DNA from: JANRKB01 sp033763695
GTDB taxonomy: Bacteria; Planctomycetota; Phycisphaerae; Phycisphaerales; UBA1924
NCBI GenBank assembly: GCA_033763695.1
Contig: JANRKB010000043.1
Coordinates: 186,001 to 250,000, forward strand
Reading direction: 5' to 3'
DNA: 64,000 nucleotides
Below the pieces are notes generated by a model. It was not told where the DNA came from. It worked only from the letters and a program-made list of their open reading frames with translations, and searched no databases. Position numbers and translations under genes: made by a program. This document shows positions 8,885-19,500 of this stretch, one piece after another. Position 1 is the stretch's first letter. Each line of letters starts with the position of its first letter.

Positions 8885-10813
8885 GTGGATGCAAACCTCG
8901 ACATCGCCGCGCCGGGACCACTCGCGGATCGCGTGGGAGACGCCGCCTTCGTGCGCGGCCCGGCGACGCGCTGGGTCGTCGCGCTGGGCTTCGGCGTGGT
9001 CGCGCTTGCCATCGTGCTGCGCGGCGCGATCAACTTCGCCGATGCGCTGCCCGGCGGCATGGACGCGGCGTACTACCCGATGCAATCGTGGTGGCTGCTG
9101 ACGCACGGCAGACTGGCGTACAACGACCTGCCGCTGATCTTCGTGCTCGGTGCCGCACTCGCCAAGGTGCTGATGCAGTTCGGCATGGACATCGACGCGG
9201 CGACGTTGCTCGCGTCACGCGTGATCGACAGCGTCATCGCCCCGTTCAGCGCGGCGGCGTTGCTGGCCATGGGCTGGCGCTGGCTGCCGCGGGCCAAGCG
9301 GACGCGTGCCGCGGCCTGCGCTCTGACGGCGGCAGCGTGCGTCGCGGCACTCTCGTTGCCGACGATGCGCATGGTCGGCGACTTCCAGAAGAACTCGCTC
9401 GGCTTGGTGTGGTTTGTGTGTGCGATCTGGGCCGCTCGCGCGGCATTCACGCGCGGCGGAGCGTGGCGCTGGTTTGCACTGGCGGTCGCGGTGGGTCTGG
9501 CGGCATTGACGCACGTTGCCGTGGTGGGCGCGACGGTCTTGGCCGTGGGCCTTGCGATGATCGTGTTCTTTGCGGGGCAGCACGACTGGACGATCGCGCG
9601 CGTGCTGCGCGTGAGCGTGGTGACGGCGGGGATCGTCGCGCTGCTGCTAGGCGGAATCTACCTTGCGTCGCCGCGCCGCGCGGTTGCGCTGGCGCTCGCG
9701 CCGATCAAGCTGTTTACCAATGATGGCCGCGGCGGGCCCGGCGGAGGCCCCGGGGGCGGACCAAACAGCATGCCGCGCAACATGCAAGGCGGCGCGCCTG
9801 GACGCGACGCCGGCGATGCGGCGAAGGCCGAGTTCGATCGTCGCATGGCGATTCGCAATGAACGGCGCGAGTCTGCCGTGGAATCGCCGAGCAGACAGCT
9901 CGACGAGCGTGATCCGCCGCTGCTCGCCGATCCAACGACGGACACCTCGCCAGACGACGCGCCGGACGATCGACCGCCGCCGCGGGATGACGAGCGACGC
10001 GCTGGTCCGCCCGGAGGGTTTGGGCCGGGCGCTCGCGGACAGGGTGGCCGCGGACCGGGTGGTCCACCAGGCATGGGTGGCCTGCGGCTTGAAGGTCTGA
10101 TCACATGGTTCGCGTATCCGGTCGCGCTGCTCGCCGCGTTCCGGCTCTGGCGCGAGCGGCACGCCGTCTCCAGCGCGGATCTGTCGATCGTGGTTGGCTT
10201 GATCGCGCTGACGCTGCTGCTGGCGTGTCCGTTCTTGAGCTTTGAGTACGCCCACCGGCTGTCGTTGATGGCGCCCGCGCCGGTGGCGCTGTTGCTTGTG
10301 TTCCTTGTGGTTCGACGCGCGACGCGCGGCGCAGCCCACTGGCCCGCCGCCATCGTGGCGATCGTCGCACTTGCGCCGACCGCCGCGGCGTTTGGCCTGT
10401 CGCCCTCACCTGGGCCGGATGCGCGGCGTTCGATCGCCGGGCACGCGATCTTGAGTGCGGCGGATGCCGCCGAGATCATCACGCTGCGCTCGCAGATCGA
10501 GGACCCGCAGCGCACGCTGGTGGTCGCGCCGCATGGCTTGGAGTGGTGGGCTGGCTATCTGCTCAAGACGGCGGTGGCCGAGGGCCGCCCGCCCGAGGAC
10601 GCGTACGTGCGCTATGACCGCGTGCTGTATCTGGAGCAGATCGGCAGCCAACGCGGCCCGCGCGACATGGACCCGAGCCGCCCCGGCCCTTGGGCCCCCG
10701 GCGTCATGGGATCGGGCACGGACGGCGCATTCCGCGACATCGACCTGCTCTTTGAAGGCTCGCACGTGCGACTGTATGAATACCCCGTGCCGGGCGAGGA
10801 CACGCTCGAGTAA
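8885..10813 (+). CDS. Polytopic membrane protein with Gly-rich loop, function unknown
   Basis: A 642-residue protein I do not recognise. The first ~270 residues hold several membrane helices, in a pattern reminiscent of GT-C-type membrane glycosyltransferases ('GGMDAAYYPMQSWWLLTHG' after TM1), but the catalytic acidic motif is not certain. A hydrophilic insert of about 130 residues follows, rich in Gly, Pro, Arg and Asp (GPGGGPGGGPN; RGQGGRGPGGPPGMGG). More membrane helices and a soluble ~130-residue C-terminal domain come after it. The start is GTG 8885, with GGGGAG 6 nt upstream. Upstream and downstream neighbours give no functional clue. Confidence 0.6.
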   Translation: MDANLDIAAPGPLADRVGDAAFVRGPATRWVVALGFGVVALAIVLRGAINFADALPGGMDAAYYPMQSWWLLTHGRLAYNDLPLIFVLGAALAKVLMQFGMDIDAATLLASRVIDSVIAPFSAAALLAMGWRWLPRAKRTRAAACALTAAACVAALSLPTMRMVGDFQKNSLGLVWFVCAIWAARAAFTRGGAWRWFALAVAVGLAALTHVAVVGATVLAVGLAMIVFFAGQHDWTIARVLRVSVVTAGIVALLLGGIYLASPRRAVALALAPIKLFTNDGRGGPGGGPGGGPNSMPRNMQGGAPGRDAGDAAKAEFDRRMAIRNERRESAVESPSRQLDERDPPLLADPTTDTSPDDAPDDRPPPRDDERRAGPPGGFGPGARGQGGRGPGGPPGMGGLRLEGLITWFAYPVALLAAFRLWRERHAVSSADLSIVVGLIALTLLLACPFLSFEYAHRLSLMAPAPVALLLVFLVVRRATRGAAHWPAAIVAIVALAPTAAAFGLSPSPGPDARRSIAGHAILSAADAAEIITLRSQIEDPQRTLVVAPHGLEWWAGYLLKTAVAEGRPPEDAYVRYDRVLYLEQIGSQRGPRDMDPSRPGPWAPGVMGSGTDGAFRDIDLLFEGSHVRLYEYPVPGEDTLE

Positions 10814-10896
10814 CGCCGCGGTGCCGTGATTGTATTTTGTTTGGATCTTTGCGCTGTGGGGCGTGGTCGGTGCGTCGGGCACCCTACGCTGGAACG

Positions 10897-11274
10897 ATGT
10901 TCCAGATCAGCGTCAAGGCCGAGTTCTGTGCCGCCCATGCACTCATGATCGGGGGGCAGCGTGAGACGCTGCACGGGCATAACTGGAAGGTGACGGCGGT
11001 CATCTCGGGCGAAACCCTCGACACCGACGGCTTGCTGTGCGACTTCCACACCGTCGAAGACACGCTGGGGCAAATCATTGAGCCCTTTCAGAACGCGAAC
11101 CTGAATGACACCCCCGAGTTTGGTCGATTGAACCCATCGGCCGAGAACGTGGCCAAGCACATCGCCGAGCGGCTGCATGAGGCCCTCGATGATGCGCTCG
11201 CGCCCCACGCGTGGGTGGAACGGGTGAGTGTGACCGAGGCGCCGGGATGCGTCGCGACGTATGTGCGGAAGTAA
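10897..11274 (+). CDS. queD: 6-carboxy-5,6,7,8-tetrahydropterin synthase
   Basis: Converts 7,8-dihydroneopterin triphosphate to 6-carboxytetrahydropterin, the second step of queuosine/7-deazaguanine synthesis. It has 125 residues, normal for the family. Zinc ligands are His14 and the HGHNW pair His26/His28. Cys11 (FCAAHAL) occupies an unusual early position compared with the common catalytic Cys, so the exact subfamily is a little uncertain. The DFHTVE segment (49-54) and the C-terminal 'SVTEAPGCVATY' are typical. The ATG at 10897 has TACGCT 6 nt upstream and no Shine-Dalgarno. No queC or queE is adjacent. Confidence 0.88.
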   Translation: MFQISVKAEFCAAHALMIGGQRETLHGHNWKVTAVISGETLDTDGLLCDFHTVEDTLGQIIEPFQNANLNDTPEFGRLNPSAENVAKHIAERLHEALDDALAPHAWVERVSVTEAPGCVATYVRK

Positions 11275-11280
11275 GAAGTG

Positions 11281-11336
11281 GCAAAGTGGCAAAGTGGCGG
11301 AGTGGCGGAGTGGCGGAGTGGCGGAGTGGCGGAGTG
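11281..11336. repeat. Seven tandem 8-bp repeats
   Basis: Two copies of GCAAAGTG followed by five perfect copies of GCGGAGTG, immediately preceded by the half-matching AAGAAGTG that includes the queD stop. It lies in the queD-ppk1 spacer, 22 bp before the ppk1 start. It resembles, in unit length and sense, the 8-bp arrays at 25463-25502 and 25579-25616. Confidence 0.95.
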
Positions 11337-11358
11337 ATCGTGTCGGATTGGAACGAGA

Positions 11359-13653
11359 GTGTGTGACGTGAGCGAGATGGCGGCCCCACAACCCAACCCG
11401 GCGGATCCGACGCCGACGCACGGCGCGTCTTCCGAGACGCCGCGGCTGACGCTGCGCAAGGACGGGACCAAGAAGGAGTCGCGGTACTTCAATCGCGACC
11501 TGTCGTGGCTGGAGTTTAATCGGCGCGTGCTGGCGCAGGCCGCGGATGATCGCGTGCCGCTGCTGGAGCGGGTGCGCTTCCTGGCGATCTTCACGAGCAA
11601 CCTCGACGAGTTCTTCATGAAGCGCGTCGGGCTGATCAAGCGGCAGGTGCACGCGGGCGTGACGACGCAATCGCCCGACGGGCTCTCGCCGCGCCAGCAA
11701 CTGACGCTCATCCGCGACAGCGTTGCTGATCTGCTGGAGCAGCAGAGCCGCGTGTATCGCGTGCAGCTTGTGCCCGCGCTGGCGGCGGCGGACATTCACA
11801 TTCTGAGTTACAAGGACCTGGCGGCGAAGGATCGTCGCTGGGTGGATGACTGGTACCGGGTGAACGTGTTCCCCGCGCTGACGCCGCTGGCCGTTGATCC
11901 GGCGCACCGCTTCCCGTTCATCTCGAATCTGTCAGACAATCTGGGGTTGATCGCGACGCCGCCGAACGCGAGTGGCGCGCCGCGTGAGGGTGAAGAGATC
12001 GACCTCGACGGCTTTCATCGCTTCGCGCGCGTGAAGATTCCGCCGACGATCCGTCGCTTCGTGCCGATCGCTCCCTCGGCGAGCACCGCGGGCAAGGCGG
12101 GCAAGTTTGTGCTGCTGCACGACGTGATCCGTCATCACCTGGGCGACATGTTCGCCGGCGTGAACGTGCTCGAACACGCGTACTTCCGCGTCACGCGTTC
12201 GGCGGGCATCCAGAAGGACGAGGTTGAGTTCAACAACGTCCTGCAGTCGGTTGAGAGCGATCTGAAGATGCGGCGCTTCGCGCGGCCGGTGCGGCTCGAA
12301 GTCGAGCCGGGCATGTCGCCCGAGTTCCAGCGCTGGCTGCTGGACAAACTCAACCTCGATCCGCAGGACGTCTACGAGCAGCCGCCGGATGAATATGACA
12401 GCCTCGGCGAGATCGCCGACTTGGATCGCCCGGAACTGAAGGAGCGTCCGTGGCGGCCGGTGGTGCCGGCGCAGCTTGCGGTGGATACGCGCCCGACCCC
12501 AGGTGCGGCGGGCGGCAGCGCGGCCAATGCCGCGGCGGCCAGCGCAAACTTCTTCGCATCGATCCGCAAGCAGGACATCCTGCTGCATCACCCGTACGAG
12601 AGCTTCAAGCACTCGGTGGAGCGCTTCATCGCCGCGGCGGCGAGCGATCCGGACGTCGTGACGATCAAGCAGACGCTCTATCGCACCAGCCCCGACTCGC
12701 CGTTCATTGAGAATCTCATCCGCGCGGCAGAGTCGGGCAAGCAGGTGGCGTGCCTGGTCGAACTGCGGGCGCGATTCGACGAGAATCGCAACGTGCGCTT
12801 CGCACGCCAGCTTGAGAAGGCGGGCGTCCACGTCGCCTACGGCGTGATCGGTCTGAAGACGCACTGCAAGACATCGCTGGTGGTGCGCCGCGAGCGCAAC
12901 GGCCTGCGCTGCTACGCGCACCTGGGCACGGGCAACTATCACCCCAAGACCGCGCAGTTGTACACGGACCTTGGTTTGCTCACGTGCGATCCGGCGGTCA
13001 CGTCGGAAGTGGTGACGCTGTTCAACTTCCTGACGGGATTGAGCGCGCCGCCGCCGGTGGGCAACAACTACTCGACGCTGCTGGTCGCGCCGTTCAACAT
13101 GCGGACGCGGTTCAATCAGATGATCGATCGCGAGATCGAGCACGCCAAGGCGGGCAAGCCCGCGCGGATCGTCGCCAAGTTCAACAGCATGGAAGATCGG
13201 GACATCGCCGAGCGGCTCTACGCAGCCAGCGCGGCGGGCGTGAAGATCACGCTCATCGTGCGCGGCTTCTGCTGTCTGCGCCCGGGCGTGCCGGGGCTGT
13301 CGGAGAACATCCGCGTGATGTCGGTGATCGGGCGATTCCTCGAACACAGCCGCGTGTTCCACTTCGCGGCGGGGAGCGAGGATCCGCTCGAGGGCGAGTG
13401 GTACATCAGCAGCGCGGACTGGATGTATCGCAACCTGAGCAATCGCGTGGAGGCGGCCGTGCCTGTGACGGACGTGAGCGCACGCCGTCGCTTGCAGCGT
13501 CTCATCGAGATCATGCAGGCCGACCATCGCAACGCGTGGGACCTGCGGCGTGACGGGCGCTACGACGCGCGCAAGGCACGCCCCAACGCCGAGCCGGACT
13601 CGCCGGAGGCGGCGGGCACGTTCAACGCGCTGATGTGGGAGGCGGGGCGATAA
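11359..13653 (+). CDS. ppk1: Polyphosphate kinase 1
   Basis: Reversibly transfers the ATP gamma-phosphate to long-chain polyphosphate; membrane-associated. About 764 residues, with all four PPK1 domains. The N-domain opens with YFNRDLSWLEFNRRVL and FTSNLDEFFMKRVG. The catalytic C1 domain has GLKTHCK, where His502 corresponds to the autophosphorylated histidine, and HLGTGNYHPKTAQLYTDLGL. C2 has 'FNSMEDRDIAERLYAASAAG' and RGFCCLRPG. An Ala/Gly-rich linker of about 30 residues around position 385 is longer than in E. coli. The start is uncertain: GTG 11359, GTG 11368 and ATG 11377 are all in frame. A strong terminator follows. Confidence 0.95.
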   Translation: MCDVSEMAAPQPNPADPTPTHGASSETPRLTLRKDGTKKESRYFNRDLSWLEFNRRVLAQAADDRVPLLERVRFLAIFTSNLDEFFMKRVGLIKRQVHAGVTTQSPDGLSPRQQLTLIRDSVADLLEQQSRVYRVQLVPALAAADIHILSYKDLAAKDRRWVDDWYRVNVFPALTPLAVDPAHRFPFISNLSDNLGLIATPPNASGAPREGEEIDLDGFHRFARVKIPPTIRRFVPIAPSASTAGKAGKFVLLHDVIRHHLGDMFAGVNVLEHAYFRVTRSAGIQKDEVEFNNVLQSVESDLKMRRFARPVRLEVEPGMSPEFQRWLLDKLNLDPQDVYEQPPDEYDSLGEIADLDRPELKERPWRPVVPAQLAVDTRPTPGAAGGSAANAAAASANFFASIRKQDILLHHPYESFKHSVERFIAAAASDPDVVTIKQTLYRTSPDSPFIENLIRAAESGKQVACLVELRARFDENRNVRFARQLEKAGVHVAYGVIGLKTHCKTSLVVRRERNGLRCYAHLGTGNYHPKTAQLYTDLGLLTCDPAVTSEVVTLFNFLTGLSAPPPVGNNYSTLLVAPFNMRTRFNQMIDREIEHAKAGKPARIVAKFNSMEDRDIAERLYAASAAGVKITLIVRGFCCLRPGVPGLSENIRVMSVIGRFLEHSRVFHFAAGSEDPLEGEWYISSADWMYRNLSNRVEAAVPVTDVSARRRLQRLIEIMQADHRNAWDLRRDGRYDARKARPNAEPDSPEAAGTFNALMWEAGR

Positions 13654-13693
13654 ACAAGCTCCGCAACGTCCGAGATTTCGATGTGATCTACCG

Positions 13694-13720
13694 CCGCTGG
13701 CTCTTCTGGCCAGCGGTTTT
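13694..13720 (+). terminator. Intrinsic terminator after ppk1
   Basis: CCGCTGGC / GCCAGCGG forms a perfect 8-bp stem with a TCTTCTG loop, followed by TTTTCATTTC. Confidence 0.9.
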
Positions 13721-13844
13721 CATTTCGTCGCATGACCAACGGAGGGGACGCTCCGTCGCTGCCGCGTCGCGGCGACGGGGTTTCCTATGCGTCACGCGCC
13801 ATGCGTTCGGCGCGGCGTGTGGTCGCGGGGCGGCGAGGATGAAC

Positions 13845-16565
13845 ATGAGCAAGGCACCCTGGCGGTTCGGCGGCGTGATGATGGTCGTGGCGACGGCGTT
13901 GCTGGGCGGGCCTGGCTGGGCCGTGGCGGCGCCATTCACATGGACCGGCAACGCGGGTGACAACAAGTGGGAGTCTGGCAACAACTGGTCGCCGGTGGGC
14001 GTGCCGGGCGTGAATGACGATGCGACGATCGGCGCTGGCGCGACGACGGTCACGATCAGCACCTCAAGCGTGACGGTGAAGTCGCTCTCGCTCGCCCGAC
14101 ACCTGAGCGTCGGTGCGACACGCACGTTGAGCGTGACGACCGCGACCATCGCCGGCACCATCACGCTCGCCGACCAAAGCACGCTCAACGGCGGTGTGTA
14201 CACGATCAACGCGGGCGGCAACTTTGTCTTCCCCGGCGCGTGCTCGTACGCGCGCATCAGCGGCCTGACGATCAACGGCACGCTTCCCGCGGTCAGCGGC
14301 GCCACCAAGTGGAACAACATCACGCTCAATGGCGCGATGATCGCCAGCGCGGGAAACCTCGACATCGCGTTTGAAGGATCGCAGACGCTCGGCGGCACGC
14401 TCAAGGCCGCCGGCGGACTGATCCGCCTCGGCGGCACCGCCAGCGGCACCCTCACGATCTCGCCCACGGGCAAACTCTCGGGCGGAAGTATCGAGATCTA
14501 CACCAAAGCCACATGCCTCGGCGTCGCTGGACAAGTGTTCAACGTCGTCAATAACGGCACGATCGAAGCAACTACTGCGGGACAGACCATCAACTTCAAC
14601 GTGAACGGTCCCGTCGCACTCACCAATCAAGGCGTTCTCTCGTGCGGCCCGGGCAACATCACGCTCGCGGGTTTCAGCGGCGCAACCGGCACCGTCTCGC
14701 TGTCGGGCGGCACGCTCAACTTCACCACGTCGTTCAACCCCGCGACGCTGGGCGCGTACACGCGCACCGGCGGCACCGCCAAAATCAGCACGAGCGTTGA
14801 TCTCGCCGGCGGCATCTGGACGCCCAGCGGTCCTTGGACGCTCAACGACGGCGCGACGATTCAGAACGGCACGATCAGCCCGACCGCGGGTTCGCTGGTG
14901 TTCCCGGGGCCGTGCGGGTTTGCACGGCTCAGCAACATCGTGCTCAATGGCAACTTCCCCGGCTTTGTCGGCGGCATGCGCTGGAACAACGTGACGCTCA
15001 ACGGCACGCTGACATGTCCCGGCGGCGGCGCAACCGAGATCGCCTTCGAGGGGAGCCAGACGCTCAGCGGAACGATCGTCGCTTCGGGCAATGTCACTCT
15101 GCGCCTGTCGTCCACCGCGTCGGGCACGCTGACGATCCCGCCCGCCGCCAAGATCCTCGGCGGCTCCGTCGAGTTCTACAACCGGGCCACCTGTCTCACG
15201 AGTTCGCCGGTGGCGTATGCCGTCGTCAACAACGGCACCATCGACGCGAACCTCGCTGGCGCGACAGTCAACTTCAACACCACCGATCCCGTGACCTTCA
15301 CCAACAGCGGCGTGCTCAAGTGCGGCCCGGGCAACCTGTCGCTCGCCGCGATGGACGGCACGCTCGGCACGCTCTCGCTCAGCGGCGGCACGCTGACACT
15401 TGGTGGAACGTGCAACCCAGCCAAGCTCGGCACGTTCTCGCGAAGTGGCGGCGCCGCGCAGATCAACGGCACAGCGGACCTCGCGGGCGGCACGTGGACG
15501 CCGCTGGGAGCGTGGAACCTGCTCGCGAGTGCGACGCTGCAGAACGGCACGGTGAATCTCGCGTCCGGTGCGCTGGTCTTCCCCGGGCTGTGCTCCACCG
15601 CTCGCATCAGCAATCTGACGCTCAACGGCAATCTGCCCGCTTTCAGCGGCGGGATGCGCTGGAACAACATCACGCTCAACGGCACACTGACCTCCAGCGG
15701 CGTCGGTGCGACAGAGATCATCTTTGAAGGATCGCAGACGCTCAACGGCACCATCGCCGCGGGTGCAAGCTCGACGTTGCGACTCTCGGGAAGCGGTGGC
15801 GGCACGCTCACCATCACACCCACCGGCAAGATCACCGGCGGCGACATTGAGTTCTACGCGCGGCAGGGCTGCGGCGGCGCGGCGGCGGCATACACCGTCG
15901 TCAACAACGGCACCATCGACGCCAACGTTGCGGGCAAGTCGATCAACTTCAATACGTCCGACAGCGTGGCCCTGACCAACAACGGCACGATCAAGTCCGG
16001 CCCGGGCACGCTCACACTCTTTACGACGACCAACAACGGCACGATGAAGCCCGCGCCCGGATCGACGATGCGCGTCAGCGGCGGCGCAGCAACGAACGCC
16101 GCGTCGGGCACGCTGGAGATCGACATCAAGGGCTCGCCGAGCAACGCGGCGAACTCCGGTCTGCTCACGCTGACGAACAACGCCGCGTCCACGTTCAAGC
16201 TCGGCGGCACGCTGAAGGTGAACTTCACGAATGGCTATGTGCCGCCGTGCGGCGTTGCGTGGAACGTGGTCACGTCGCAGCTCGCCGCGGCGGGCACGCC
16301 GATCACCGGCGCGTTCGCGAGCATCATCACGCCCAACTTCGGCGGCGGCAGCGGCGGGCAGGCGTCCTACGCGCCCAAGACGACGACCTTCATCACGTCC
16401 AGTGCGGCTGACTTCAACGGCGACGGGTTCCTCACCTTCGAGGACTTCGATGCGTTTGTCGGCGCGTTCGAAGCCGGTGACTCAAGCGCCGACTTCAACG
16501 GCGACGGCTTCCTCACGTTCGAAGACTTCGATGCGTTTGTCGCCGCGTTTGAGGGCGGTTGCTGA
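13845..16565 (+). CDS. Secreted beta-repeat protein with two dockerin-like C-terminal segments
   Basis: 906 residues from the ATG at 13845 (GAGGA 6 nt upstream; ATG 13839 is the alternative). A signal peptide ending AVAA precedes 'FTWTGNAGDNKWESGNNWS', an opening common in planctomycete surface proteins. Then come three ~225-residue modules, each with FPG-x-C-x-x-(A)R-(I/L)-S-N, a (R/K)WNN-(I/V)-TLNG strand and VNNGTI. These suggest a parallel beta-helix or autotransporter-like stalk, probably with disulphides from the paired Cys. The C-terminus has two EF-hand-like segments, ADFNGDGFLTFEDFDAFV, the second ending in a terminal Gly-Cys. The adjacent gene at 16830 encodes a five-module relative. 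Function is unknown; a surface structural or adhesive role is inference. Confidence 0.8.
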   Translation: MSKAPWRFGGVMMVVATALLGGPGWAVAAPFTWTGNAGDNKWESGNNWSPVGVPGVNDDATIGAGATTVTISTSSVTVKSLSLARHLSVGATRTLSVTTATIAGTITLADQSTLNGGVYTINAGGNFVFPGACSYARISGLTINGTLPAVSGATKWNNITLNGAMIASAGNLDIAFEGSQTLGGTLKAAGGLIRLGGTASGTLTISPTGKLSGGSIEIYTKATCLGVAGQVFNVVNNGTIEATTAGQTINFNVNGPVALTNQGVLSCGPGNITLAGFSGATGTVSLSGGTLNFTTSFNPATLGAYTRTGGTAKISTSVDLAGGIWTPSGPWTLNDGATIQNGTISPTAGSLVFPGPCGFARLSNIVLNGNFPGFVGGMRWNNVTLNGTLTCPGGGATEIAFEGSQTLSGTIVASGNVTLRLSSTASGTLTIPPAAKILGGSVEFYNRATCLTSSPVAYAVVNNGTIDANLAGATVNFNTTDPVTFTNSGVLKCGPGNLSLAAMDGTLGTLSLSGGTLTLGGTCNPAKLGTFSRSGGAAQINGTADLAGGTWTPLGAWNLLASATLQNGTVNLASGALVFPGLCSTARISNLTLNGNLPAFSGGMRWNNITLNGTLTSSGVGATEIIFEGSQTLNGTIAAGASSTLRLSGSGGGTLTITPTGKITGGDIEFYARQGCGGAAAAYTVVNNGTIDANVAGKSINFNTSDSVALTNNGTIKSGPGTLTLFTTTNNGTMKPAPGSTMRVSGGAATNAASGTLEIDIKGSPSNAANSGLLTLTNNAASTFKLGGTLKVNFTNGYVPPCGVAWNVVTSQLAAAGTPITGAFASIITPNFGGGSGGQASYAPKTTTFITSSAADFNGDGFLTFEDFDAFVGAFEAGDSSADFNGDGFLTFEDFDAFVAAFEGGC

Positions 16566-19500
16566 GGCTGGTCGCGGGCGCGTCGCGGCTCGGCGTGACC
16601 GGGCAGGAAACAACTGAAATCCAGTCCACCCGCGGCGCATGAAAATGCCGCGGGCCGCTTTCTTCTCGGACGATGGGGCGGAAGACGCGCAAAGTCCCGG
16701 TGCAAACGCCGGTTTTCGGCATTTTTCTTGGACTGCCGCGGTCTGCGCGGTAGTGTAGTGTCCGGTCTGGAACGCCGGGCCGTCGGTGCGCGCACCGCGG
16801 CGATGGTGGCTTGGCGAGGGAGAGTGAACATGTTGCGTGCGATGCTGTCGTCCTTCTGCGGCTTGGCCGCGCGCCTGATCCGCTCGAACACAGCGCCGCG
16901 GGTTGCTCTCGCGCTCGTCGCGTGCGTGCTGAGCGCAAATGCGATGGCGGTGCCGTTTGTATGGAACGGCAGCACCGGCGACAACCTGTGGAGCACGCCG
17001 GCCAACTGGACGCCCAACGGCATTCCGGGCGCGGGCGATGACGTAACGATCGGCGCGGGCGCGTCCGGCGTCAACATCAGCAGCGCAAACGTGACGGTCG
17101 CAACGCTGGATTTGCAGCGTCCCCTCGTGCTCGCGAACGGCCGCACGCTGACGGTGACGACGGCGACGCTGAGTGCCTCCGCGTCGATCTCACTGCAAAG
17201 TGGCTCCGCTCTCAGCGGCGGCACATACACGATCAGCGTCGGCGGCAACATCTCTTTCCCCACGCTCTGCAGCTTTGCCCGCCTGGTCAATGTCACGATC
17301 AACGGCGACCTCCCCGCGTTCAGCGGCGGCATGCGCTGGAACAACGTCACGCTCAACGGCACGATCACCGCCGTCGGCTCCGCAACATCCGAGATCGTCT
17401 TCGAGGGCACGCAGACCATCACCGGCACCATCACGGGGGCCACCTCCAGCGTGCTCCGGCTCGGCAGCAACGCCAATGGCACGCTCACCATCGCGAGTGG
17501 CGCGAAGGTCCAGGGCGGAAACATCGACTTCTTCCGTTCCTCGCCGTGCCTCGGCGGCGGCGCCACCTACAACGTCGTCAACAACGGCACGATCGACGCG
17601 AACCTCGCCGGGCGAACCATCGACTTCAACACCTCCAGCCCCGTCGCACTGACCAACAACGGAACGGTCAGCGTCAACGGCGGCACGCTCGCGCTGTATT
17701 CTTACAGCGGCGCGGGCGGCACTCTGAATCTCAACTCCGGCACCCTCAACACGTTCAGCACGAATCCGATCAACCTCGGCACGTTCGTCCGCAACGGCGG
17801 CTCGGCCAGCATCAACGGCACATGTGATCTGGGCGGCGGGACGTGGACACCCGCCGGTGCATGGGCCGTGACCGCTGCCTCGACGCTCCAGAACGGCACG
17901 GTCAATCTGAGCGGCGGCGCGAGTTTCACGTTCCCGGCGCTGTGCAACTTCGCCCGCTTGGTCAATCTCACGATCAACGGCGATCTCCCCGCGTTCAGCG
18001 GCGGCGTGCGCTGGAACAACGTGACGCTCAACGGCACGCTGACGACGACTGGCTCGGGAACCTCCGAGATCGTCTTTGAGGGAACCCAGACCCTCACCGG
18101 CACCATCGCGGCATCCACGTCCGGCTCGCTGCGGCTGTGCAGCAACGCCAACGGCACGCTGACGATTGCGAGCGGCGCGAAGATCCAAGGCGGCAACATC
18201 GACTTCTATCGCTCCTCGCCATGCGTCGGCGGCGGCGGCACCTACAACGTCGTCAACAACGGCACAATCGACGCCAACGTCAGCGGACGCAGCATCGACT
18301 TCAACACGTCCAGCGCCGTCGCGCTCACCAACAACGGCACCGTGAACATCAACGGCGGGACGCTCTCGCTCGCGGGCTACACCAGCAGCACCGGCACGCT
18401 CAACCTCAACTCCGGCACGTTCAACTTCTCCGGCTCGCTCAACGCTCTGGGCACATTCACCCGCGCGGGTGGCACGGGTGGCACCGCGAATCTGATCGGC
18501 ACCAGCGACCTCAACAGCGGGTCATGGACGCCGATCGGCGCTTGGAACGTCTCCACCGGCGCAACCGTCCAGAATGGCACGATCAATCTGTCGGGCGCGA
18601 GCAACCTCACCTTCCCCGCGCGCTGCGCGTACGGCCGACTGAGCAACGTCACTGTCAATGGCGACATCACCGGCTTCACCGGTGGCATGCGCTGGAACAA
18701 CGTCACACTGAATGGCAGCATCGTGGCCAGCGGCACCAGCAGCCCCGAGATTATCTTTGAAGGCACCCAGACCCTCACGGGCACGATCTCGGCGAGCACG
18801 TCGGGCACGATGATCCTCTCAAGCAACGCAAACGGCACGCTGACGATCGCGAGCGGCGCGAAGATCCAAGGCGGCAACATCGACTTTTATCGCGCCTCGC
18901 CATGCGTCGGCGGCGGGACCACCTACAACGTCGTCAACAACGGCACGATCGACGCCAACATCGCTGGACGCACGATCGACTTCAACACGTCCAGCCCCGT
19001 CGCACTGACCAACAACGGCACCGTGAACATCAACGGCGGAACGTTGAGTTTTGCGGGTTTCAACAGCAGCACCGGCACGCTCAACCTCAACTCGGGCACG
19101 TTCAACTTTGCCGGATCTCTCAACGCTCTGGGCACGTTCAACCGCGCGGGCGGCACGGCGGGCACGGCGAACCTGATCGGCACCAGCGACCTCAACAACG
19201 GGTCTTGGACGCCGACGGGCACATGGAACGTGACCAGCGGCGCGACCATCCAGAACGGAACAATCAACCTCAGCAGCGGAAACCTCACCTTCCCGGCACG
19301 CTGCGCGTTTGGTCGACTCAGCAACATCGTCCTGAACGGCAACCTCAGCAACCTCTCCGGCGGAGTGCGCTGGAACAACGTCACCCTGAATGGCACCCTG
19401 TCCACTTCCGCCACGAGCACCGTGGAGATCGCACTCGAAGGCTCGCAGACATTGACGGGCACGTTCTCCGCCAGCACCAGCGGCACGCTCATCTTCTCCA

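Noticed and set aside
11281..11336. CRISPR-like array
   Set aside because: Units are 8 bp and contiguous with no spacers; no cas genes are present.
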